Numbered from the stretch's first letter, positions 23,601 through 36,084 are shown. The stretch: DNA of 64,000 nt from Callorhinus ursinus (GCF_003265705.1 NW_020312902.1:11609072-11673071), one strand, 5' to 3'. A program made the numbers and translations. Notes: generated by a model not told the origin, from the sequence alone.

Positions 23601-24434
23601 ATTCATTCTTTAGTAGGATGGTCTTTAGCCTCCGTGTATTTGAGTTCTTTCCGACTTTCCTCTTGTGGTAGAGTTCTAGTTTCAAAGCATTGTGGTCTAA
23701 AAATATGCAGGGAATGATCCCAGTCTTTTGGTACCGGTTGAGACCTGATTTGTGACCTAGGTTGTGATCTATTCTAGAGAATGTTCCATGGGCACTAGAG
23801 AAGAATTTGTATTCCTTTACTTTGGGATGGAATGTTCTGAATATGTCTTTGAAGTCCATTTGGTCCAGTGTGTCATTTAAGCCTTTATTTCCTTGTTGAT
23901 CTTTTGCTTAGATGATCTGTCCATTTCAGGTGGGGGGGTGTTAAAGTCCCCCACTATTATTGTATTGTTGTCAGTGTGTTTCTTTGCTTTTGTTATTAAT
24001 TGCCTTATATAATTGGCTACTGCCATTTTAGGGGCATAGATATTTATAATTGTTAGATCTTCTTGATGGATAGACCCTTTAAGTAGGATATAGTGTCCTT
24101 CTTCATCTCTTATTACAGTCTTTGGTTTAAAATCTAATTTGTCTGATACAAGGATTCCCACCCCAGCTTTCTTTTGGTGTCCATTAGCATGGTAAGTGGT
24201 TTTCCACCTCCTCACTTTCAATCTGGGGGTGTCTTTGGGTCTAAAATGAGTCTCTTGCAGACAGCATATCGATGGGTCTTGTTTTTTAATCCAATCTGAT
24301 GGCCTGTGTCTTTTGATGGGGGCATTTAGCCCATTTACATTCAGGGTTACTATTGAAAGATATGAATTTAGTGATATTGTATTGCCTGTAAGGTGACTGT
24401 TATTGTGTATTATCTGTGTTCCTTTCTGGTCTAT
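20607..24434 (-). pseudogene. L1 ORF2 (endonuclease-RT) pseudogene
   Basis: ORF2 encodes an endonuclease, a reverse transcriptase and a Cys-rich C-terminus. Pieces in order on the minus strand are: 24221-23877 (endonuclease, with NIYAP and GDFNTP motifs), 23859-23233, 23211-22897, 22857-22195 (RT, FADDM motif), 21983-21675, 21671-21327 and 21212-20607 (C-terminal region). At least six frame breaks separate them, giving a dead gene. The likely first codon at 24434-24432 reads ATA, followed by Asp-Gln-Lys; I infer that it was ATG. Expected length for the family is about 1,270 residues, and the pieces cover essentially all of it. Confidence 0.92.
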
Positions 24435-24458
24435 GTTGCTTTTAGGCTCTCTCTTTGC

Positions 24459-25552
24459 TTAGAGGACCCCTTTCAATATTTCTTGTAGGGCTGGTTTCAT
24501 GTTTGCAAATTCCTTTAGTTTTTGTTTGTCCTGGAAGCTTTTTATCTCTCCTTCTATTTTCAGTGACAGCCTAGCTGGATATAGTATTCTTGGCTGCATA
24601 TTTTTCTCGTTTAGTGCTCCGAATATATCATGCCGGTTGGCCTGCCAGGTCTCTGTAGATAGTTCTGTTGCCAATCTAATATTTCTACCATTTAGGTTAC
24701 ATATCTCTTCTTCCAAGCCTCTTTCAGGATTTTCTCTTTGTCTCTGAGACTCGTAAGTTTTAGTATTAGATGTCGGGGTGTTGACCTATTTTTATTGATT
24801 TTGAGCGGGTTTCTCTGTGCCTCCTGGATTTTGATGCCTGTTTCCTTCCCCAAATTAGGAAAGTTCTCTGCTACAATTTGCTCCAATATACCTTCTGCCC
24901 CTCTATCTCTTCCTTCTTCTTCTGGGATCCCAAATATTCTAATGTTATTTCGTCTGTTTTTTTTTTTTTTTTAAGATTTTATTTATTCATTTGAGACACA
25001 GAGATAGAGAGCATGAGCAGGGGGAGAGGGAGAAGCAGGCTCCCCGCTGAGCCAGGAGCCCGACATGGGGCTTGATCCCAGGACCCCGGGATCATGACCC
25101 AAGCTGAAGGCAGACACTTAACCATCTGAGCCACCCAGGCGCCCCTAATGTTGTTTCATCTTTGGTATCGCTTATCTCTCGAAATCTGCCCTCTTAATCC
25201 AGTAGTTGTTTGTCTCTCTTTTTCTCAGCTTTTTTATTTTCCACTTTTTATTGTTCTATATCACTGATTCTCTCTTCTGCCTCATTTATCCTAGCAGTTA
25301 GTGCCCCCATTTTTGATTGCACCTCATTAATAGCCTTTTTGATTTCGACTCGGTTAGATTTTAGTTCTTTTATTTCTCCAGAAAGGATTTCTCTAATAAC
25401 TTCATGCTTTTTTCAAGCCCAGCTAGTATCTTTAAAATCATGATTCTGAACTCTAGGTCCGACATCGTACTAATGTCCGTATTGAGTAGTTCCCTGGCAG
25501 TCAGTACTACCTCTTGTTCTTTTTGTTGAGGTGATTTTTTCCATCTTGTCAT
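24459..25552 (-). pseudogene. L1 ORF1 pseudogene, split by a SINE
   Basis: ORF1 encodes the RNA-binding chaperone that coats L1 RNA as a coiled-coil trimer. The N-terminal piece (25552-25370) starts MTRWKKSPQQ, as in carnivore L1s. The middle (24886-24692) carries the RRM-adjacent part with STPRHLI. The C-terminal piece (24716-24459) has STETWQA, QPRILYPARLS and the end ALQEILKGVL. The Can-SINE at 24955-25144 interrupts the gene, and further frameshifts are present. The ORF1 stop lies about 25 bases before the ORF2 start, the usual bicistronic spacing. Confidence 0.92.
24955..25144 (-). mobile_element. Can-SINE nested in the L1 ORF1
   Basis: It has a poly-T and 'aagattttatttattcattt', then ends 'gagccacccaggcgcccc'. 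A 16-bp target-site duplication with two differences (ctaatgttatttcgtc) lies at 24939-24954 and 25145-25160. It inserted after the L1 did. Confidence 0.96.
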
Positions 25553-27368
25553 TTTGTTCAGAGGAGAATAGATGAATGAGAGAACAAAATGCTAACAGGG
25601 TAACAACGTCCCCAGAATATATACTCTAAAGAAATCAGAAAAGACCTGAAACCAGGGGAAAAGAAAGGGAAAGAAAGAGAAAAGAAAAAGATAAACATAA
25701 AAACAAACAAAAACAGAACAAAACCAAAAAAACAGAATATAATCAAATATGATCAACCTGGTGCATAGATCAGTGTCACACACTAGATTTTGGCTGTATT
25801 TTGGTCTCTTAGAAGAAAGTGCCTCCCAAAATTTAAAGAAAGAAAAACTTATATATGTACAAACATAAGGGTTGATACGATGAAGGGATGGAAGATGACT
25901 GTAAAGATGAAAATTATAAAAAATTTTATAAAAGGATTTGATAAGAAGTTTGAAAAAGGAAAGAAGAGGATTTGAAAAAAAAAAAGAAAAAAAAAGGGGA
26001 GAGAATGTGATCAGGCAGGAGACTAGAACAAAGCCATACACTAGAGATTTAGTGTATATTTTGATCTGTTAGCAGAAACTGTATCTGAAAATTCTAAAGC
26101 GAGAACAACTTATATATATATATATGCCAAAAATAAGGGTAAGTACTATGGAGGGATAGAATATGACTCTAAAAATAAAAAATAAAAATGTTTTTTTAAA
26201 AAAGGGATTGAGAAGATGTTGGTTGAAAAAGGGAAAAAGAAAAATTAAAAAAAAAAAGACAGTTAAAAAAATTAACTTTGAAAGACTAAAGAATCATGGT
26301 AAAAAAGCCATGAATTCTATGTGCAGTATTCCCCTAGCTGTGGAGTTCTGCCGTACTCATTGATCCATAAACTTGGTCTTGGCTCGGAGTTCTTGCTGAT
26401 CTTCTGGTGGAGGGGCCTGTTGCCGTGGTTCCCAAATGTCTTTGCCGGAGGCGGAATTGCCCCACCCTTGCCAGGTCCGGGTAAGTAATCTGCTCGGGGT
26501 TGCTCTCAGCTGCTTTTGTTCCCTCCAAGCTTTTGGTACAGCTTTTGAGGACGACAGTGAACATGGCAGCCTCCCAGTCTCTGCCCCGGAGGAGCCGAGA
26601 ACTCGGGGCTCTGCTCCTCAGTGCGCTCCCAGAGAAAAGCCGCCAGTCACTCCCGTCTCCCTGGTCTCCGGCCGCACTCCGTGCTCACCCGGCCTGTGAC
26701 CGAGCGTTTCTATCTCTGGCACCCGACCCCGTGTGGAGTCTCCAAACCCAGCAGATCCCTGCGGTGCGCTCCCGCGCCACTCCTCCCGCAGGAGGAAGGG
26801 GAGTCTCCCGGCTCTGCTGCTTGTTGGGTCCCTGCTGGAGGAGCAGTGGCCCGACTGGGCCGCGGATCACAGTTTATGGCAACCCCGAGCTGAGAGCCCG
26901 CGCCTCGGCTCCGTCTCTGCAGCCGGCTTCCCCGCTCTGGTACCTGGGAGCTCTGCTGCATTCAGGCACCCCCGGTCTTTCTGTGACCCTGAGTGTCCTG
27001 AGACCACACTGTCCCAGAGGGGGTTCCACCCCCTGCTTAGCCACTGGAGTGACGTCCCTCCGTGGACCCGACTTCTAAAAGTTCCGATTTTGTGCTCCAC
27101 GGCTCTATCACTTGCCAGAAGCGGCTGACGGAGGCCCCCCTCCCCCGCCGTCTATCCTCCCGAATATCGCCTCGGATTCACTTCTCCGCACGTCCTACCT
27201 TCCAATAAGTGGTCATTTTTCTGTTCAGAGAGTTGTTGCTATTCTTTTCTTCCCTCTTTTGTTGAGTTCGTAGGTGTTCAGAATGGTTTGATCCCTATCC
27301 AGCTGAATTCCTGAGACCAGACGCCATCCGGGTCTCGTACTCCTCTGCCATCTTGCTCCACCCCCCCC
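25553..27368 (-). promoter_or_regulatory. L1 5'UTR with internal promoter
   Basis: This is about 1.8 kb upstream of L1 ORF1. The part near ORF1 (25600-26290) is extremely purine-rich with A and GAAA runs on the + strand. The outer part (26380-27360) is GC-rich with many CpG dinucleotides, consistent with the L1 internal RNA-polymerase-II promoter. Open frames of up to 192 codons in this GC-rich part are by-products of composition. Whether it still drives transcription, antisense to the host gene, cannot be seen. Confidence 0.85.
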
Positions 27369-27824
27369 ATAATGTGACTTCTGTCTTGGTTGACCAACCT
27401 CTCTAGCTACATAAAAATCCATTACAGTCCAGCCGGGATTAGAGGTGTAAAGATGAGTTGATGGAGGTTAAGGTGGTAAAATGTCCGAAACCTCATAATG
27501 TTCAGGGCAACAGCTGTGAACGTAGGAGGGTGAGAGGTAGGTATATCATTACCATTTCTGAAAGGCAGCTCCTAGGAATGGGTCTCCTTGAGTGGATGCT
27601 GTCTTGTAAGAGCTCGGAGTAGTCAGTCAGAAGAATCAGAATGAGCTTTGACAAGATGGAGGAAAAGGTGGGGTTTTCATCTGAAGTCTCCCTGTTTTCC
27701 CTTGACATGAGTGAATAGATTAACTAGAATTTGGACGAACGTGTCCTCCTGGTGCACGTTGGATATCTCATTTCTAAAGTTTATTCAGCCTGCACATAAA
27801 TGTTGGGATGGAGACACTGCTGGA

Positions 27825-27995
27825 AGGAACCTTGGAGATCATCAAATACTGCACCCTCATTTTATAGATGAGAAAATTAAGGTTCAGTAAAAGGTAATGC
27901 TTTGCCTCATTGCAGAGTTACGGGCACAATTGGAACTAGGATTCGGGTTTCTTGGTTGGCAGTCATACTATTTCCGCTGTATTATACTGCTCCTG
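27825..27995 (-). repeat. MIR SINE, antisense
   Basis: The core 'ttatagatgagaaaattaag' with 'gttcagtaaaaggtaatgc' and 'aactaggattcgggtttc' gives the reverse MIR order. Confidence 0.65.
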
Positions 27996-28379
27996 GTAAG
28001 AGGGTTTATCTCTTCAGAGAGAAATGTTATTTTCTCAAGGAAGACAATATTTGCTTTTAAATGAGAAAGACTTACTTGTCTGAGGAGGAGAGTGGCACTA
28101 CATCCGTTCTTCAGTTTTTATAGACTTGTATTGTCAGGTTCTGAATTCTGACGTGCAGTTTCTAAGTGTTGCATGAATTGCATGAAATCACAGTATCCTT
28201 CAGGAAAAAGTGTTGTTCATTAGTATGTCCTAAGTCATGTTCTTTTATCACAGTAGCAGTGATACCCAGGTTCTCCATTCAGATTTGTCAGTAGTTACTG
28301 TTAATGATCTTGGGTAGGTATTTCATTTTGTTACCTGAACTCTGGGAGGTGGATGAGAACATCTCTGAATGGTCATTCC

Positions 28380-28505
28380 TTAACTCTGGCTGCACATCCA
28401 AAGCACTAGGTGATTCCCAAATGTGGAAGCTCTCATTTCACCCCCCTTGCTCTGGATTAGGGCTCAGGTAACTGTACCTTGAGCAGGCTCCCCATATGTT
28501 TCTTA
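28380..28505 (+). repeat. MER20/MER5-like DNA transposon fragment
   Basis: 'actctggctgcacatccaaa' with 'ctgtaccttgagcaggctcc' resembles an hAT-Charlie non-autonomous element. The family name is uncertain. Confidence 0.4.
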
Positions 28506-28599
28506 TATGCATCTAGGATTAAAAATTGCCTATGCACAGTGTAACATTCCCTCTGGCCCTAACATTTCAAGCAGCTGTGCAGAGACTCCGATATCAGAT

Positions 28600-28790
28600 G
28601 GCATGAGTGAAAACCCGGCTAAACCAGTTAACAAGTGTATAACTATGGTGATTTACTTAATCTCTCCAAGCAGTGTCATTGAATTTAAAATAGGGATCAT
28701 TATAATTCCTACCTCATGGGAAAGTTGTAACTATTATCTGAAATAAGGCATTTCAAGTGTTTAGCACAGAACAGCTAAGGCTCATCAATG
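28600..28790 (+). repeat. MIR SINE, sense
   Basis: It has 'acttaatctctccaagcag', 'aatagggatcattataattc' and 'ctacctcatgggaaagttg' in MIR order. Confidence 0.6.
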
Positions 28791-28919
28791 TTTTTCTCTT
28801 TATTTTTTTCCTCATCTGCCTCCTTCTTCATATAATTATTAGAAGTAATAGTAGTGATTATCCTCCCTAAATAGCAATGTTTAGTAGAACTTTCTGTAAT
28901 GATAGAAATGTTCCTTTAA

Positions 28920-29080
28920 GCTGTCTGAAACCTTAGACATTAACCACTTGTGGCTATTGAGTATTTGAAATATAGCTGACGTGACTGAAGAACTGGATTT
29001 TAAATCTAATTTAACGATAATTAACTTAAATGTAAATAGCCACCTGTGGCTGATGGGCCCCAGTATTGGACAGAATAGCT
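28920..29080. repeat. MER-type DNA transposon fragment
   Basis: The two related pieces 'ccacttgtggctattgag' and 'agccacctgtggctgatgg' flank an AT-rich core. This arrangement occurs in an old non-autonomous DNA transposon family that I cannot name with confidence. Confidence 0.4.
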
Positions 29081-31969
29081 CGATAATGTCAACCTCACAA
29101 ATGTAGAAATACAAGCTGAACATTCCTGTCTTCCCCTTACTGACTAATTACTGGCCCATCATCAGCACTTACATTTAAACAATTTGACCTGCTGTATACA
29201 GTCCTAAATGGAAGAGCTGAACTTATACCCTTTAGTTTTGTAATGCAATTTAGTTATGTTTGTTAGCTTTGAATCAATTCTTAAATTCCATATTGATTTT
29301 TTCCTCTAGTTTCACATTTTCAGTAAATTTCATTTAACAAATCAACAATCTGTAGGTATCATAGGATACAAAGAGAAATAAGTAGCATTCCACCCTCAAA
29401 GGTCCTGTATTCTAGTCATAAATGCAATATGACTTTTTTGTCATTGAAAGGTCCTTTGACTCTGCTTCCACCCAACAGATGACTTTGGGTGAGACATTTA
29501 CATTTTCCCATTTGTAAAGTGATAGAGACAAAAATGAAGGAATTTACAGCTGGAAGAGACCTTAAAATTGTTCTTAGAATTGTTCTAAGTTAGTGATAGC
29601 CTTTGTTCTATTGATGGTGTTAGAGAGGAATATGATTAAAAAAAAAAAGTAAGATGCCAAATAGTGAATAGTGAGCATGGGATTTTCTGTAGCAGCAGAA
29701 TATGTGACTCCAAGATGGTTTGCAGGAGCAGAGCTTGAAACGTGAGACTCTCAAGTCCAAAAGCAGCTCCTAAGATGGGAAGGAAAGCTTAGAGGGAACA
29801 CAGCAGGAGCCCCATCTTCTAACCCATTCATGCCAGTGTGCCAGCACCAGCAGGCCTGCATTCTCAGTCTGTCGTCATCTGCAAGACTTTGAAAAGTCAC
29901 TGGCCATGGCATTTAGTGAAATTTTCACTAAACTTGGCAGACCCTATTTCCACAGAAAGAGAAGTCCTTGTCCATGACTATTAGAGAACAGCTTTCTCTG
30001 GGCCTTTTGCCTTCCAGAAACAGAGGCGGGCCTGAGCTGTTTAAATCACAGTGTTTATGGGTGAATCTAAGCGGAGGAATCTTTTCCTGTACAGATAAAC
30101 GAGGCCTTCAGGATCACTTTCTGAGATGCTGATAGACTTAAGAAATATTGGAGGACGATGAAGGTCTTTACAATGGTGCAAAAATCAATAAAGTTGACAT
30201 AGCAGTATATTTGTGTATAGTTTTTCTACTTATGACGTGAATTTATCACCATGAAATATGTACTTTCCTCCCCCAAAGGGACTTATTGAACCAAAGAGAT
30301 AGTACCTATACAACATTTTAAAGTGTGAATATATTTGCCCCCAATCAATGAGAGTTTATGTAAAAGAAAAGAAAGAAAAACAAAAAAGAAGAAGAAAAAA
30401 GAAAGAAATATCAGGCTCTCTTAATTATGCAGGACAAAGGCACTCAAGTTCACTGCAATTCTCCTAGGACTTGTGCATCCTCTAGTGAAAAGGCAGGCTC
30501 CTTTCTAGGGTAGTATTAATTCTTTTCTGTCCCTAGGGTGCTATCTAGCAAGTTAACATCTTTTGTACCAGATATGTCTCTCTGCTTTTCACATCAGTGG
30601 GAGCAACTGGCATAAAACTGACATCAGGGAAACTGCCTTGCCTTCCCAGAAACCTGTTTTGCCTTCACATGCTTAGTGCTATTTTTAGCTGCTTGTGAGG
30701 ACAAGCTCAGTTCTTCAATCAACGTGTCTCCAACAGTGGGCATCATGCCCTGGCTTTGCAGACAGCTTGTTAGGGGCATTACTGGGATCAGAGTCCAGAA
30801 CAAAACAGGCCCTTATTTACAGTTTAAATTAATGATCGTCCATTGGCTGTTTCTTCGCAAGCCTGCTGTAAATGACAGCAGCTTTCCTTGGATACGTCTG
30901 TTACAGTAAAAACTGTAATCTCATCGCAGGTCAGTCTAGGAGATCTTGACTAAGAGACATAAAAAGTCTACTCCCAGGTATTATCCTAGCTCATGCATAC
31001 CCTCTTTCAGCAGAGCCCTGCAACCTGGCCTCTGACAGATGAGGTAGGCCCCCAAGAACAAGCATAAGTCAGTCCTAGCCCCAGAGGAGAGACAGGCTAG
31101 CTATCTGTCACCATGTCTCCAAAGGAGAGCACTCCTCAACCCAGTCCATGATAAATCCCAAGGCTCGTTGGTGTGAGCGGTGCTTAATTGGCTACATATA
31201 ATCTTTTATGAGAAAGGATGATTTAATGTGCACCTGGAATGAGCAGCTGGGATGTGGAGGATCATGATGGAAAGAACTAATACAAATGTAACAAAGGAAA
31301 ACAAAATCAGTGCTGAAATCTTAGTCTCAATCTTAAATTCTCACTGAGTTTATTTGTATTCTGCCTAAAAAGAAAACTTCTTGATACTCTGGGTCTCTCT
31401 GTCCACGATACCTTTCCTTTCACCCCCAACCAACCTTAGAGGCTCTCCCTTCACGAGGTGTGCTATAACATCTTCAAGGATTAAAGAGTACCAAAATCCC
31501 AAGTGGAATACACTGGGGGAGAAAAGAAGAAAAAAAGTGTTTTGTTTTGTTTTTTTAAACTTGGAGCATCCACTTCATTTCATTGTTACATCCTTGTACC
31601 CTCCATGCACTGTGTTCTCAGCAAAGAAGAAACCTAGAGAGTATTTGCTCTTTATATTTCCTGTGCCCCTCCATACCCCAGTTTCTTTTCCTTTCTGTGT
31701 TATCACCACTTAATTAAAACTATTCCTGCTGAGAGAGCCTTCCAAGACTTTCATCCTATAAATAGGACCCCAGCTTCTCAGACGCATTGATCATTTTTGC
31801 GGGTCCCTTGGTACATGGCAGCATTAAACACTGTTTGCATTTTCTCCAGATGTTTAGGTTTTAATTACCTTACTGTATATGGCACTTTCTAAATAAGCAT
31901 TTGATTATTGACTCTTTGCCTCTTTATATCCAGGGCATGCTTAATTCCTCGTCATTTCCTCGGGAGAGG

Positions 31970-31971
<2 letters not shown>

Positions 31972-32065
<94 letters not shown>

Positions 32066-32066
32066 T
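31972..32066. repeat. (TA)n(TG)n(TA)n compound microsatellite
   Basis: About 23 TA units, 11 TG units and 12-13 TA units follow each other without interruption. Both TA arms are self-complementary. Confidence 0.97.
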
Positions 32067-32136
32067 TCATGCAGGTGACTTTTGGGGACAGAAAAAAGGT
32101 ATTGTTGATAGCATCTGCCAACTTCTCTTAGGAAAA

Positions 32137-32196
32137 ATATGGAATCATTGAATCAGAACCTCAAAGATATGGAGTCATTGAATCAGAACCTAAAAG
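32137..32196 (+). repeat. 30-bp tandem duplication
   Basis: Two 30-bp units (32137-32166 and 32167-32196), each starting 'atatgga', differ at two positions. It lies just after the compound microsatellite. Confidence 0.9.
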
Positions 32197-32199
32197 ATG

Positions 32200-32345
32200 T
32201 CAGAGGTATTCAGATTCTGCTTTTTCATTTAACAGATAAGGCACCTGAGTCCTTAGAGTTTAGTGACTTGCCTGAGGTTACAGGCAACTGGTGAAAGAAA
32301 AGCTGAGATCATTAGACCTTTAGGTGAACCTCAGATGCCCTCTAT
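32200..32345 (-). repeat. MIR SINE, antisense
   Basis: 'cagataaggcacctgagtcc' with 'tttagtgacttgcctgaggt' follows the reverse MIR order. Confidence 0.55.
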
Positions 32346-35183
32346 TCCACAAAACGTAATCAATTCCATTAGTCAGATATTCTCACTCCTCTGATTTTCC
32401 AGGCATCTGCTTCTCGTTTCTAGCACTTCTCTCTCACTCCTGATGAGTCAGTCTTGACCCTGTCTAATGCCCCATTTAGAATGAGAGGCCCCAGAGGGGA
32501 TAAAGCACCTTTTTCAGCTTCCTACGCTGTAACAGGCCGAGCCCAGTGTCTGGTAGGTGTCCAACACATGGCTGAGGATTTCACTTGAGCTTGGTTGAGT
32601 GTGGGGCTCCTAGGCTGGAAATTGAAAAGCAAAGTACAGTGTAACACAAGCTTTGACTCATTTATTTTCTCTAATTATGAAATTAATTCTTTCAAGTGAA
32701 TAAATAAGGATAGTAAAAATCCCTGTAGATTTTAGTCCTTTCTAGGCCAAAATGTATAATTTTATCTTTTCTAGCCAAAAAGAGCATGATTAATATTTAA
32801 AATGCCAGGACTTTGCATAGCACTCACTAGACATTATCTGGCAAGGCCAAGGGGAACTAGTGTATTGTATAATACATCAAAGGGGATACATGACATTTCC
32901 CTTGGCAGATACTCCGCAGTTGCTCATTCCACCCTAACTCATTCATCCGTCCCTTTGTACACAAGATCATGCATTTGCCTCTGATCTTTTAAAAATAACA
33001 TCTATTTCATTCATAAAGAAGTGCATGAACTCCGAGACATAGTGGAAGTGCCATTTTCCAAACTTCCCTATACTTAACCTAGGCAATGACGGCTAAAGGG
33101 AGAGATCATCTCCTTTGATCCTGCCTGGGTATAGTCGAGTGTCGATACTGGTCCGGCCCATCAGGCTCTGTTCTGTTCCGTTCTTTTTTCGAGCATTCAA
33201 AAAGAAAATCAAAACCAAAAAAACATGCTGCACGTACATTTTTTTCCTCTGGGTAATTTTCCAACAGTCATCCAAACCATTGGGTTTCAAACAAGCTGCC
33301 AAATAATAAGTGCAAAGTGCTCTGTTTGAAACAGGCAAAGTGCCAGCAGCAAGGCCCACTAGCACACCCCCTCACTACCTCAAGGTGGCCCTGGGGAGCC
33401 CTCTGGGACTCCTGGGCTTCATGGAACACTGTTGGGGAAAAATACTGAGCTAGGCCATCCTCCCTCTGTATACTAAACTATACCTGGAACAACCATGTAC
33501 CTTGTACAATTTTATATAAATCAAAGCACCTGTGATAACATTCATGAATAAATAAATGTGAATAAAACCACAAACTTCGATTTTAGCACATTATGTTAGT
33601 ATAATAGGGACCTACTTGATTTTTATTGACTCTCATCTGTGTCTAATGTAAAAAAAAATAGCAGGTTTATAATATACCAAATTTCTCAGAACTGATCCAG
33701 TTAAGTAGTAAATTACAGCTTTATTTCATGTGGTGTTAAGTAGTGCTAAGTACTTTTTTGCTGGAAAGAAGCTTTTTGCGTAATTAACATTGCAAATTTG
33801 CCATTCCTCATTTGTAAGATGTTGTGTCTATCACATGTCAGCATCTACTACATTAAATATTAATCGTGAATTGCTGATTAAAAAGTTGTATCTGTATGAA
33901 GATCAACTTTACAGGATGTTGCTCTTAAAATTCAGAGTTTATTAGTCACAATTATGTTTAAAAAATATGCACGTAGCTAGCTAGACAAATGGGTAGGTAG
34001 AAAGGTGATAGATCCACAGATCAACTTTTTCTAAGTTTAGATAATGCTTTCTGGTTGACATCAGGTGATATTTATCAAAATGGGAACAAATTTAGAACTC
34101 TGACTTTTGGTTTTATTCTTTTGTAACAAATGAAGCTAATCAGGATAAATATAGTCTGAATTGGTCTCCAAATATTATGAAGTAAGATTGGTCCAGAAGC
34201 TGCATGTTTCTTATACCACTGACTGGGTCTGAAAAGGTAGGTTACCTCTGTGGCCAGGTGAACGGAAGTTTTCGAAAAGGAAACGAAGCCTGAATCAGAG
34301 GCTGATCATTCCTCACATGTGCACAATAGACTACCTGCTCAAACTTCTTTGGGGAGCTATTTTCTTTTTTTAATTTAGTTATCTACCTGCCTATTTTTTA
34401 AATTTATTTTTGCCTCATCATCTGTCCTTATTAGAACTTGTATTCTCTGAAGTCTGGCTGGCCTAGTGTTAAATGTCCATCCATTACCCTTTTATGAAGG
34501 TCAAATGCATTATTTCAGGTTGGTTCCAAGTTACGCTCTGCTGTGGAAAATGGTCAGAGGTCTTTTCAACATTCTGGTCTGTTTGCTTCCAGCATACTCC
34601 CTGTGGCTTCTCAGAGGTTTCCATCATCCGGTGTTTGACATACTGTATCTAGAACATTTGTTTCTAGTGAATAGCCCTAGCCGCTCTAAGGATGGATGAA
34701 GTGAATGCTGGCTGCCACAGGAAATTGCCATATTTACTAGGGTGGGAATGTTTCACTCCAATATATCAGATCTGCCTCAAGCTTTCTCTTGGTGCTGTCA
34801 GGAAAAACAAAGTCAATGTCGATGAATCTTTGATACCCCCCCCCCCACTGGAGAAATTAAGAGAACACCACCAGCCTCAGGGGCTAAATTGCTTCCATGT
34901 AAACCATTCCTTCTTCTGACCTGACCTTTCTCCTGACCAAATCTTCTTTTGATGGTTTTGTCCCTCTGTTCCTCAAGGCCCCTACCTCCCGGTTTACTGG
35001 GTCCCTAACTGCTAACATACATCTCATTCCGTAACTTTCCAAGTCAGCTACTTAAAATAACTTTTCCAGAACAAAATACTGTTATTTATAGGCAATAAGA
35101 TGGGCTTAGATCTTCATAGGTGAAAAGGCCTGCACTATTTTGGTGACTGGGAAAGAGAAATCTCTTCTTCTGGCTGCTTGGGG

Positions 35184-35186
<3 letters not shown>
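32346..35186. other. Intronic stretch, nothing recognised
   Basis: It is AT-rich intronic sequence with small open frames only. I see no splice-bounded coding segment, no Can-SINE and no clear older repeat. Confidence 0.45.
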
Positions 35187-35231
<45 letters not shown>

Positions 35232-35241
35232 NNNNNNNNNN

Positions 35242-35288
<47 letters not shown>
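35187..35288. repeat. (TG)n microsatellite containing an assembly gap
   Basis: A long TG run is broken by ten Ns at 35232-35241. The N run probably stands for an unresolved repeat length. The open frames through it are artefacts. Confidence 0.97.
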
Positions 35289-35289
<1 letters not shown>

Positions 35290-36084
35290 ACTAGAATACT
35301 AAGTACTGCCTTGATTGACAGCATCTGCCACCCAGGAATGAGCATGCTTGTAGTGAAGAAGAGGATCAGCTGGATGAGTCCAAAAAATAAAGAATGGAGA
35401 AAAGCAAAACACCTGAATACACAGTCTCTCACAGATAAGAGAAGAAGAGGTATCTGAGGAAAGGCACAGATACTAAGCCAAGAGAGTAGCTGGTGGAGAT
35501 TACTGCAGAGCATTTCAAGTAACAAAGTAGTGATGAGAGAAAGCTAATGCAAAAAGCATGGTGAGCACATAAGGTAGAAGAAAAAAAATAATAAAATCAA
35601 AAATATTTTCTACAATAGATTAAGAATCTCTTGAGATCTCTCAGGGAGAGGAGAGCTAATTTACCGAGAACTTATTAAGGCTTTCAGAGGGAGTACAATT
35701 TACCCTTATCTCTCTGTTCTCCCTTGGTGCTTTCAGAGGGGTAAAGGATGTTGATGGCTGTGGCTGAAATTGGTTTTGCCAGAAAGGAAAACACAATTAT
35801 GACTCAAGTGTGGGGGAGTAGCAGGCCTCCATCAAGGCTCCCTAGCTCCCCAGCAGCAGATTCAAATATCATTGCTGCTTCCTGCAACTTAATGAACTTT
35901 TGTCCTTTTAATGCCATCTTTCCTAGCTACTCCCCAACCCTCTGTGTAATGGCTTCTTCTATTTACGTGTACACCTTGTAATTTCTGCACTTGTCAGGTG
36001 TACCAACTCAGCACCTATTTGCAGTCACTGTGGAGCCACACTTTGTCATTTGAAGGTGCTCATTGTAAATTTTTGCCTGGTGGA

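Larger units (their letters stand above)
20153..27368 (-). mobile_element. Full-length antisense LINE-1 with nested SINE
   Basis: The element runs 3' to 5' on the + strand. Its poly-A appears as poly-T at 20153, and its 5' end is the C8 run at 27361-27368 following 'gccatcttgctccac', the reverse complement of the usual L1 start. A diverged 14-bp target-site duplication (12 of 14 identical) lies at 20140-20153 and 27369-27382, showing a complete insertion. Span is 7.2 kb, or about 7.0 kb without the Can-SINE at 24955-25144. Order on the minus strand: 5'UTR, ORF1, ORF2, 3'UTR. Both ORFs carry many frameshifts and stops, so the element is dead. Confidence 0.95.
27383..31970. other. Intronic stretch
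   Basis: No exon is visible. It contains two MIRs, MER-type DNA-transposon fragments at 28380-28505 and 28920-29080, and purine-rich runs at 29638-29650 and 30360-30410. Confidence 0.5.

Noticed and set aside
26500..27128. Open frames of up to 192 codons in a GC-rich block, resembling a CpG-island gene
   Set aside because: The block lies inside the 5'UTR of the full-length L1, bounded by its 5' terminus and target-site duplication; the open frames come from base composition.
31901..32131. Open frames rich in Ile-Tyr
   Set aside because: They are translations of the TA/TG microsatellite.
35106..35525. 139- and 105-codon frames with His-Thr or Cys-Val repeats
   Set aside because: They are translations of the TG microsatellite and the N gap.
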